Below, one piece after another: positions 8,796-15,017 of a stretch of DNA of 64,000 nucleotides. This stretch comes from Marinifilum fragile JCM 15579 (GTDB lineage Bacteria; Bacteroidota; Bacteroidia; Bacteroidales; Marinifilaceae), in contig NZ_BAZX01000002.1 in NCBI RefSeq assembly GCF_001310955.1, positions 186,001 to 250,000 of the forward strand. Direction: 5' to 3'. Within the stretch, counting starts at the first letter, position 1, and every line of letters starts with the position of its first letter. The notes beneath the pieces were generated by a model. That model did no database searches and was not told the DNA's origin. It saw only the letters and a list, made by a program, of their open reading frames with translations. Position numbers and translations under genes: made by a program.

Positions 8796-9662
8796 ATGAG
8801 TCATAATAATAATGATTACAGTCAAAGATTTGAATTAATAATAACCAAACTTGGATATAGTCCTCTTGCTTTTTCAAGGCTTCTAGGCTATTCGCGGGCT
8901 GATAAGATATACAATGTTCTCAATGCTAAAAATAAACCAAGCTTTGATATCCTTTCTGATATTACAAGAAAGTTTGAATGCGTTAACATTGAATGGCTTT
9001 TGACCGGTAGTGGAGAACCCTTTAAGAGTAAGTCTATAGTAAAAGGGAGAGATGAGATAAATTATCAAAAAGAAAATGATAAATCAGAAAAGCAATTTGT
9101 AATTCCTAAATGTATTACGGTTGATAGCAATGAAAAAGAGAATATATTAATGCTAGATGTAAGAGCATCCGCTGGCTACCCCGAAAATATAGATAATGCC
9201 CAATATTTGGAACAGCAACCTGCGTTTTCAATACCACGTCCTGAATTTCAAGGGGCTACTTTTAGAGGGTTTCAAGTTTCAGGAGATAGTATGGAGCCCA
9301 CTTTAACAAATAGTTCTTGGGTTTTTGCTATGGCAGTTGATGATGCTGAATTCATAAAGGATGGCCTAGTATATGTTGTTGTGCTTAAGTCTGGGGTGGT
9401 TGTAAAAAGAGTTTTAAATCGCTTGAAAGAACGTAAACAGTTAATTCTGAAGAGTGATAATACTAGCTACCCCATTAAGACCATTAATCAGGAAGATATT
9501 TTAGAAGTTTGGGCAGTAAAATCATACATGAGCTTTGATTTAGGGAATCATTCTGCCAATTTGTATCAAATGATAAATAATTTAGAAATAAAGCAGTTAG
9601 ATTTTGAGAATAAAATTGAAAGGTTGACTACCATTATTGAGAATTTTGAGAATAACTCATAA
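8796..9662 (+). CDS. S24/LexA-type phage repressor with HTH domain
   Basis: A protein of 288 residues from ATG 8796. The frame extends upstream to 8700, but a -7 box at 8727-8734 makes the later start far more likely. N-terminal HTH: FSRLLGYSRADKIYNVLNAK with the LLTGSGEP turn common to Bacteroidetes phage-type repressors. C-terminal S24 signal-peptidase-like fold: Ser of VSGDSMEPTL and Lys of VVVKRV form the Ser-Lys pair used for self-cleavage, and ASAGYPENID resembles the Ala-Gly cleavage region. It likely keeps the prophage silent and is inactivated by RecA-stimulated self-cleavage (family knowledge). A coiled-coil tail of ~40 residues follows the peptidase domain. A good terminator lies directly downstream. 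Confidence 0.88.
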   Translation: MSHNNNDYSQRFELIITKLGYSPLAFSRLLGYSRADKIYNVLNAKNKPSFDILSDITRKFECVNIEWLLTGSGEPFKSKSIVKGRDEINYQKENDKSEKQFVIPKCITVDSNEKENILMLDVRASAGYPENIDNAQYLEQQPAFSIPRPEFQGATFRGFQVSGDSMEPTLTNSSWVFAMAVDDAEFIKDGLVYVVVLKSGVVVKRVLNRLKERKQLILKSDNTSYPIKTINQEDILEVWAVKSYMSFDLGNHSANLYQMINNLEIKQLDFENKIERLTTIIENFENNS

Positions 9663-9676
9663 CTTTATTAAAGATA

Positions 9677-9710
9677 AATCCTTTCGAAGATATTCGGAAG
9701 GATTTTTTTT
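9677..9710 (+). terminator. Intrinsic terminator after the repressor
   Basis: AATCCTTTCGAA (9677-9688), loop GATA, TTCGGAAGGATT (9693-9704): a 12-bp stem with one G-T pair, followed by a T-run on the plus strand. It begins 15 bases after the repressor stop. Confidence 0.85.
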
Positions 9711-9772
9711 ATGGATATTGTTGAGCTAGGATATTTTTCTTGCGCCAGTCTATAGAAAAATTGAAAATTCAG

Positions 9773-9980
9773 CCTCTGGCGCAATTCAGGGCCTCATTTT
9801 TTTGCAAATTGATTGCCTGTGGCCAGCAAGGAGGTCAATTTTTCCCTTGGCCATGTGCTGGCGTCAGCCAGCAGCTCAAAAAATTGCTCGGCGACCCTCT
9901 GTCGCAATTTAGGAGCTCAACTTTTGACTTTTTGACCCTCTGGGGTGAGTCAGATAATCAACTTTTTACTCGACGTGAGT
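9773..9980. repeat. Degenerate ~41-bp tandem repeat, five units
   Basis: Units begin at about 9773, 9816, 9858, 9896 and 9937 (spacings 43, 42, 38, 41). Each starts CCTCTGG/CCTGTGG/CTGGCG/CCTCTGT/CCTCTGGGG and carries an internal AGGAGCTCAA-like block followed by a T-run. GC content is clearly above the surroundings. Inside the third unit boundary TGCTGGC-GTCA-GCCAGCA (9856-9873) is a perfect 7-bp hairpin. An 82-codon frame runs across it, but its composition (many Gln, Phe and Cys) suggests chance. Function unknown; it lies just outside the repressor, near a likely prophage border. Confidence 0.55.
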
Positions 9981-10102
9981 TTGGCTAGAGAAAAATAACG
10001 TTACATTCCTTTAGAAATAGATGTTTAAGGAAAAATCGGTTCTAAGAAGGTAAAATCAAGTTCTAGTAATTTTAAAGTATTATTTTTCTTGAATACAAAA
10101 AA

Positions 10103-10130
10103 AGCCTGACATTTCTGCCAGGCTTTTTTT
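10103..10130 (-). terminator. Terminator of the TetR-HPP operon; left member of an inverted hairpin pair
   Basis: Read on the minus strand this is AGCCTGGCA-GAAA-TGTCAGGCT, a 9-bp stem (one G-U pair) closed by a GAAA tetraloop. It is preceded on the plus strand by an A-rich stretch that gives a T-run on the minus strand. It lies downstream of the HPP gene. The identical 22-base sequence recurs in inverted orientation at 11527-11548. Confidence 0.75.
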
Positions 10131-10150
10131 GTTTAGGTTCAATTTTAAAT

Positions 10151-10255
10151 TTAGCCGAACCATATGAAAGAATTGATTTCATCGAATTTCGTTTCGTGCG
10201 GTAGGGAGGTCCATAGAATCATGTCTTCTATACTCTTAAAATTATCAAGAACAAA
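10151..10255 (-). other. Possible short gene remnant downstream of the HPP gene
   Basis: After the HPP stop a different minus-strand frame stays open for ~35 codons to a TAA at 10151-10153 and reads EHFVLDNFKSIEDMILWTSL..., which looks coding rather than random. It has only an internal ATG (about 23 codons from the end) and no recognisable family. It may be the tail of a gene truncated when the neighbouring cassette was inserted. Confidence 0.25.
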
Positions 10256-10272
10256 ATGTTCTTACTTTAGAA

Positions 10273-10782
10273 TTAAATCCAATAGGATGGATAGGATCTG
10301 TTTTTGCTCAAATTATTAAAAAGTATTGCAATAATTGTTATAACAATAGCTCCTGAAAGGACGGGATTAACAATAAATGCAAGTCCTTTTGCTCCCAGAA
10401 TAACCACGATTGGGTCGGCTCCGGCAGGTGGATGTGTTGTACCTGTTAATTGCATTAGTCCAATAGCTATGCCAACACCAAGGGCCAATGAATACCATTC
10501 GTTCCCCAATATGTAAAAACAGCCAATACCAATTATTGTTGATAATAAATGCCCGCCAATAATGTTTCTTGGCTGTGCTAACGGACTATTTGGCACCCCA
10601 AAGGCAAGCACGCAGGTTGCTCCGAATGGGGCCATTAAAAACGGAGCATTAAAATGATAGGTTAGGAGCGAAACTGCCATTATAGCAACAAACCCTCCCA
10701 GTCCAGAGAATATTGAGAATTTGAATCCCAGACTGCCTGGACTTGATGAGCTGGTTTTTATTTTTAAAAGATAATCTCTCAT
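10273..10782 (-). CDS. HPP family integral membrane protein
   Basis: A 169-residue membrane protein of the HPP family (PF04982-type). The name-giving motif is present in GTTHPPAGADPI, preceded by FGATCVLAFGVPNSPLAQPRN (split here by eye) with the family's conserved Pro and Arg. Four to five hydrophobic helices cover most of the length. Members have been linked to nitrite transport in plastids and cyanobacteria; the bacterial substrate is not known. Its start overlaps the end of the TetR gene by four bases (ATGA), so the pair forms one operon and the regulator probably controls this transporter. Confidence 0.85.
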   Translation of the reverse strand: MRDYLLKIKTSSSSPGSLGFKFSIFSGLGGFVAIMAVSLLTYHFNAPFLMAPFGATCVLAFGVPNSPLAQPRNIIGGHLLSTIIGIGCFYILGNEWYSLALGVGIAIGLMQLTGTTHPPAGADPIVVILGAKGLAFIVNPVLSGAIVITIIAILFNNLSKNRSYPSYWI

Positions 10783-11315
10783 GATAGAATTTCTGATTTT
10801 AAAAAGTCGATAGTCTTATCAACCTGATTTTGATTTCGATAAACTTGACTTGTAATTAAACAAGCTTCAAAAAGCATATATATTTGAAAGGCTTTCATAT
10901 TATCGGCAATATTTTTTGAAAAGAATTGTTGCAGATCTAACTTGTGACTTTTGATGATTTCGTATATCTCTTTATTTTCACTTTTAAGTTCAGAAAGCAT
11001 ATTCAAGAAGACACAGCCACTAAAGTCCTCCTTCTTGTTCATGTATTTAAGATATTCAAATGATTTTAATATGATCTCCCTGAAATTTTTTGCTTTACAG
11101 GTAAATTCAGTTAAGCCACCAAACCATACCAAATGTCTTCGCTTAAGGTATTCAACAGCTAACTTTTCTTTAGATTCGAAATGGTCATAAAAGCTTGCTT
11201 TGGCTACTTTTGATTCTTTTATAATTTGATTAACACCAGTTGAGTTGTAACCTTGCCTATGGAATAGTTCAATGGCAACATTCATTATTCTTTCTTTCGG
11301 TTTTAATTTTTCCAT
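10779..11315 (-). CDS. TetR/AcrR-family repressor
   Basis: A 178-residue regulator. Residues 7-55 form the TetR helix-turn-helix (RIMNVAIELFHRQGYNSTGV, then KESKVAKASFYDHFESKEKL); the rest is a helical ligand-binding domain resembling the YxaF/LmrA subgroup, with a Cys at GCVFLNM. It is first in a two-gene operon with the HPP membrane protein. A dyad (11335-11348) sits between promoter elements immediately upstream, so autoregulation is likely. The inducer is unknown. Confidence 0.88.
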   Translation of the reverse strand: MEKLKPKERIMNVAIELFHRQGYNSTGVNQIIKESKVAKASFYDHFESKEKLAVEYLKRRHLVWFGGLTEFTCKAKNFREIILKSFEYLKYMNKKEDFSGCVFLNMLSELKSENKEIYEIIKSHKLDLQQFFSKNIADNMKAFQIYMLFEACLITSQVYRNQNQVDKTIDFLKSEILS

Positions 11316-11319
11316 GATG

Positions 11320-11348
11320 CAAATGTATATAAAAACAGAAAAGTCTGT
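11320..11348 (-). promoter_or_regulatory. Promoter and operator of the TetR-HPP operon
   Basis: On the minus strand TACATTTG (11327-11320) is a perfect -7 box placed only four bases before the TetR ATG, so the transcript is leaderless or nearly so. Upstream, ACAGA-AAAG-TCTGT (11335-11348), extended by a further CTGT, is an inverted repeat in the promoter spacer. This is the expected position for a TetR operator. Confidence 0.65.
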
Positions 11349-11738
11349 CTGTATTTGTAAAGAAAAATATCAAAAAAGTTTTTATCCGCTAACTTATAAA
11401 AGGAAGTTCGATGAAATCAATCTTTTTGTATGCTTTGCAAGAACAATTGTATTTCCACTTATATAATATGAGATTGTTCGATAAAAGTTAGAGTATTTAA
11501 TTAGTATCAATTTATTAAATACAAAAAGCCTGGCAGAAATGTCAGGCTGTATTTGATATTTTACAATTGATTTCGTGTAATCCTTAGTTTGATTTATGAA
11601 ATAGCCAATCAAAAGAGGAAATCCGTTGTATAAAGAATACTTCCTTCCATATAAATTCTTTGTAAATGAATGGATAAAGTATATTTGCATTCACAAAAAC
11701 AAAAAACACTATTACTAACATTAACAAATTAAGTATAA
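11349..11738. other. Intergenic interval: inverted hairpin copy and TIM-barrel gene promoter
   Basis: No gene is convincing here. Contents: the second, inverted copy of the AGCCTGGCAGAAATGT... hairpin at 11527-11548 (no strong T-run, no gene upstream to terminate). Then a promoter, TTTG at 11659-11662 and TATATTTG at 11680-11687 (start-to-start 21 bases), for the gene at 11739. The leader contains CACTATTACTAAC at 11707-11719, nearly complementary to the core of two candidate small RNAs described below. Confidence 0.55.
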
Positions 11739-12416
11739 ATGAGCATAGATCTTATATTCATGCTTACGCGGGATGATAAAACAGTACAAGATGCCAGAAA
11801 ATATGTGAAAGAAATTGTGGCAGAGGGAGTAAAACATATCGGTTTTAAAGATATGGGATTGCCTTTAGAAGAGCTAAAAGAGTTAACACATGATTTGAAG
11901 CAGGAAGGAGCTACAGTTTATTTGGAAGTGGTAAGTTTAGATTCGGAGAGCGAAATCAACTCAGCAAAGGTGGCAATGGATTTAAATGTAGATTATCTGT
12001 TAGGAGGAACAAGACCTGAACTGATTGCTCCTTTGGTGAAAGATCATCCACTAAAATATTATCCTTTTGTGGGTCGAGTTGAAGATCATCCAAGTATTTT
12101 GAAGGGGACAATTGCTGAAATTGCTGCTCAAGCTGAAGAAATAACCAGTATTGATGGGGTAGATGGGTTGGATTTATTGGCTTATCGCCATTTAGAAGAA
12201 GATATCCCTAGTTTGATTACGGATGTATGTAAATCATCAAAAAAACCGATCATTGTAGCCGGTAGCATTGACAGTGTAGAAAGGATAGAAACGGTTAAGG
12301 CAAGCAATGCTGCTGCTTTTACTGTAGGGACAGCTGCATTTGAACAAGCATTCTCTGCCAATAAGCCAGGAATAGGTGGACAGGTTGAAAGTATATTAAA
12401 AGCTTGTTCGATCTAG
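11739..12416 (+). CDS. TIM-barrel protein with phosphate-binding site (HisA/ribulose-phosphate-binding type)
   Basis: A 225-residue protein with alternating helix-strand pattern of a (beta/alpha)8 barrel. The C-terminal PIIVAGSIDSVERIETVKAS and AAFTVGTAAFE resemble the phosphate-grip loops of HisA/HisF, NanE and KGPDC-type barrels. Earlier strands carry VKHIGFKDMG and VYLEVVSLDS. The substrate cannot be named. It is monocistronic, with its own promoter at 11659-11687 and a ~45-base leader. The next 500 bases downstream contain two candidate small RNAs rather than genes. An assignment to a pathway would be a guess. Confidence 0.7.
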   Translation: MSIDLIFMLTRDDKTVQDARKYVKEIVAEGVKHIGFKDMGLPLEELKELTHDLKQEGATVYLEVVSLDSESEINSAKVAMDLNVDYLLGGTRPELIAPLVKDHPLKYYPFVGRVEDHPSILKGTIAEIAAQAEEITSIDGVDGLDLLAYRHLEEDIPSLITDVCKSSKKPIIVAGSIDSVERIETVKASNAAAFTVGTAAFEQAFSANKPGIGGQVESILKACSI

Positions 12417-12503
12417 AGCTTAAAAACGATATGTATTTAAAATTTTTACATTCTTTAACACATCTTCTCATTTATTAACTCAAATGTTAAATACATTTGT
12501 TAC

Positions 12504-12590
12504 AGACAAAGAGATAGATTAGGTTTTTTCATAGAATAATAGATTAGGATTTTAAATAAAATGCCCGGCTTACCAGCCGGGTTTTTTATT
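12504..12590 (+). ncRNA. Candidate small RNA, copy A
   Basis: A perfect -7 box TACATTTG (12492-12499), preceded by CATTTA about 20 bases upstream, is followed by ~85 bases without an ORF. They end in a strong terminator: CCCGGCT-TACC-AGCCGGG (12564-12581) plus six T. The interior shares GTTTTTTCATAGAAT and a following AGATT(T)AGG block with the minus-strand element at 43.99-44.10 kb, so the two are homologous. Transcription start is inferred from the box. It could instead be a long 3' region of the gene ending at 12416, but the internal promoter argues for an independent RNA. Confidence 0.5.
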
Positions 12591-12675
12591 TTATATGCAT
12601 TGCAAAAAAAAAGAGTTTAAGTTTCTTTAACTTCCTTTGAGCCCATTTAACGATTAATTGAGATAGTTTTACAAT

Positions 12676-12764
12676 AGAGAAAACAAACAGGAAGTTTCTC
12701 TAAGATTTAGGTTAGTAAATAGTGGTTAGTAAAAGAAAGCTTGGGGTGGTGCCTAAGCTTTTTT
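12676..12764 (+). ncRNA. Candidate small RNA, copy B
   Basis: A -7-like box TAGTTTTA (12664-12671) with CATTTA 18-19 bases upstream is followed by ~90 bases ending in AAGCTTGGG-GTGGTG-CCTAAGCTT (12737-12760) plus T-run. Core 12703-12729 (27 bases, starting AGATTTAGGTTAG and ending AATAGTGGTTAG) is identical to the core of copy C at 44029-44055 on the other strand. No open frame is present. It lies in tandem behind copy A. Confidence 0.5.
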
Positions 12765-12917
12765 CGTTAGTTGCAAGTACTTGTAAATACTACAATACGC
12801 ACGGAATTTAGTTTGGGATAAAATTTATTTTAAACAAAATATGGAATAAAGTGAACATATTTTGTAGATTTGTATATCAATTAATAGTTTAATCTTTATT
12901 AATATAAAATCCCAACT

Positions 12918-13364
12918 ATGAAAAAATCAATAGTTATATTATTTGTGCTGATTGGATTTTCATTGAGTGCACAGAATACAAAACTTGAGGTATTGAAAGA
13001 ATTTGTTGCAGGTTCTATTAGTTTTAATGATGAATTTGCAGATTTAGGACAGCCAATTGTAACCATTAATAAATTAGCAGAAAAACAGGCTGATAAAACA
13101 ATTGACTTAACCAAAGACAATATCAAAGAAACTTTAGAGCTTGCAAAAACTTACAAAACCTGTATTATTACGGTGGGTGTACATACCATTGTGAAAATTA
13201 CTGATTTTGAAAATTGCAGTCCAAGTGGTGCTTGGGGAGCAAGTATGCCAATGGGAAAAGGATATGTTCAGAAAGCTGGTGTTTTGAACGAAAAGAATGA
13301 CTATATCAAAAACATTATTGGTCGTCCAGGAACTCAGGAAAGAAAAGTTTTTCTCTTTAAATAA
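12918..13364 (+). CDS. Hypothetical secreted protein, 148 aa
   Basis: A signal peptide (MKKSIVILFVLIGFSLSAQN) is followed by ~130 residues with no recognised domain. Two Cys (YKTCIITVG and FENCSPSGAW) could form a disulphide, and SPSGAWGASMPMGKGYVQ is Gly-rich and loop-like. A -7 box TAGATTTG (12865-12872) precedes the gene. It is convergent with the PorP gene and shares a bidirectional terminator with it. Probably periplasmic. Confidence 0.7.
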   Translation: MKKSIVILFVLIGFSLSAQNTKLEVLKEFVAGSISFNDEFADLGQPIVTINKLAEKQADKTIDLTKDNIKETLELAKTYKTCIITVGVHTIVKITDFENCSPSGAWGASMPMGKGYVQKAGVLNEKNDYIKNIIGRPGTQERKVFLFK

Positions 13365-13384
13365 AGAAATCAAAATAATTAAAA

Positions 13385-13418
13385 ACGCCGATATGAATTT
13401 ATATCGGCGTTTTTGTTT
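13385..13418. terminator. Bidirectional terminator between convergent genes
   Basis: ACGCCGATAT (13385-13394), loop GAATTT, ATATCGGCGT (13401-13410): a perfect 10-bp stem with A-run on the left and T-run on the right, so it can end both the plus-strand secreted-protein gene and the minus-strand PorP/OmpA gene. Confidence 0.9.
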
Positions 13419-15005
13419 TTATTGATAGTCGTAAATTTCGAAGGTTACACGTCTGTTGTTTGCTCTGCTTTGATTGTCGGTATTTGCGACAAGCGGATTT
13501 TTTTCTCCGTGGGGAATGATGATAATTCTATTGTCTGGCACACTATTTAGAAGTAAATAGTTTTTAACTGTTGTAAGACGTTTGTATGCTAATTCTATAT
13601 TTGAGTCATCGGAACCAATATCATCAGTATGACCATGCATTTTAAGAATGTAAGAAACATTTTCTACCATCATTTTGATAACGGGAGTTAGTTTTCTGCG
13701 AGAATATTCGGTTAATTCATATTTACCGAAGGCAAAATAGATATTCTCCAATCGCTCTTCCATTTCAATTCTTTCTTCCTTTTGTTCTGGACAGCCATTG
13801 TTTGCTGCAATTCCGGGAATTTCAGGGCAATAATCTTCACTATCTACCACGCCATCCTGATCGGAATCTACAGGACAACCATTTTCATCAACAATGTAGA
13901 ATGGTGGAGTACCCGGACAATTGTCCTTTTCATCAGGCACACCATCCCGATCTTCATCGGTCATTTTCTCTTCTTTTTCTATCTGTTCCAGTTCGTGGCG
14001 CAAACGGTCAATCTTTTTGTATTTCTCAGCCAATAAGGATTTTAAAGTGCTTATATCATTGTCTAGAATCCTTTCCGGTTCTCTTTTCTTTTTTGATTTT
14101 AATCGATATCCGATAAGAAATTCATGATTATTGGATGAATATCTTCCTGTTTTTTGGATGCCAATATCGTATGAATATCCAATTACAAAGTTCTTTAAAA
14201 CATTCACACCTATATTTAACCCAACAGAAAAATCGTCTCTGTAATTTACTGCGAACCAGCCTTTGTCTGCAAGTTTGGCAATAACATTTGCATCAAACTG
14301 AAAAGGAGAGCTATCTGCATATCTCATCATAAGGTATGGTGTAACGCTTAAGTCTCTTATTCGAGGGATTTTAAACTCGTAACCTCCGCTTAGCATGGCA
14401 TGACGAACCAGTTTGTATGATGATTCAGATCCATCTCTGCTTTCACTTACCGAGTTGTTTAAAAGTTGCGGAATGGTTAAACCCACCACTACATTTTTAT
14501 AGGTGTAATACAAACCCATATTTGCCATGAATTCGGTATTTTTAAAATCTGTATTAATCAGGTAAGGATCGTCGGGATTTGCTCTTAAATCGTTCATGTT
14601 TACCCTAAAATCGGATATTCCGGCAGATAGACCAAATCGTAAAAAGTGATCGGAAGCAATTTCAAGCCTGTAAGAATAGCTTGCAAGGGCTTGTGTGTTG
14701 TCAAAAATCCCAACATTGTCGTTTACCAGACTAAAACCAAGCCCGTATTTTGCTTCTTTAAGAGCAGCATCGGCAGTAAAAACATGTGTAACCTGACCAC
14801 CATCAAAATCAGCAAATTTCTGATTCCTTAACAAGTATGCACTAAACAGGTTGTTGGCTCCTGCAGCTGCGGGATTGTATACTGTTGGATTGATATAGTA
14901 TTGGTCGAGCAAGGGAACTTGCTGTGCCTCTAGCTTACTTCCGCAGAAACAAACCAGAATAAAAATGAATATCGGAATATATTTAGTAACGTAAAATGGT
15001 TTCAT
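13419..15005 (-). CDS. PorP/SprF family outer-membrane protein with TSP3 repeats and OmpA C-terminal domain
   Basis: A 528-residue protein. Signal peptide to ~residue 27; residues ~28-300 match the PorP/SprF beta-barrel (QVPLLDQYYINPTVYNPAAA, then SYSYRLEIASDHFLRFGLSA). A coiled segment follows, then two thrombospondin type 3 calcium-binding repeats (DEDRDGVPDEKDNCPGTPP, VDSDQDGVVDSEDYCPEIPG), then an OmpA peptidoglycan-binding domain (MHGHTDDIGSDDSNIELAYK). PorP/SprF proteins help surface attachment of a partner exported by the type IX secretion system; the OmpA fusion would tether it to the wall. It lies 12 bases downstream of the type B cargo gene, the usual pairing. Confidence 0.9.
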   Translation of the reverse strand: MKPFYVTKYIPIFIFILVCFCGSKLEAQQVPLLDQYYINPTVYNPAAAGANNLFSAYLLRNQKFADFDGGQVTHVFTADAALKEAKYGLGFSLVNDNVGIFDNTQALASYSYRLEIASDHFLRFGLSAGISDFRVNMNDLRANPDDPYLINTDFKNTEFMANMGLYYTYKNVVVGLTIPQLLNNSVSESRDGSESSYKLVRHAMLSGGYEFKIPRIRDLSVTPYLMMRYADSSPFQFDANVIAKLADKGWFAVNYRDDFSVGLNIGVNVLKNFVIGYSYDIGIQKTGRYSSNNHEFLIGYRLKSKKKREPERILDNDISTLKSLLAEKYKKIDRLRHELEQIEKEEKMTDEDRDGVPDEKDNCPGTPPFYIVDENGCPVDSDQDGVVDSEDYCPEIPGIAANNGCPEQKEERIEMEERLENIYFAFGKYELTEYSRRKLTPVIKMMVENVSYILKMHGHTDDIGSDDSNIELAYKRLTTVKNYLLLNSVPDNRIIIIPHGEKNPLVANTDNQSRANNRRVTFEIYDYQ

Positions 15006-15017
15006 TGGTGAGTGGTT

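Noticed and set aside
9740-9988. 82-codon plus-strand frame across the GC-rich repeat
   Set aside because: It merely reads through the degenerate 41-bp repeats; composition is Gln/Phe/Cys-rich, it has no promoter box of its own and no family resemblance.
11394-11690. 98-codon minus-strand frame between TetR and the TIM-barrel gene
   Set aside because: It covers the hairpin copy and the promoter of the gene at 11739 and has a random AT-rich composition.
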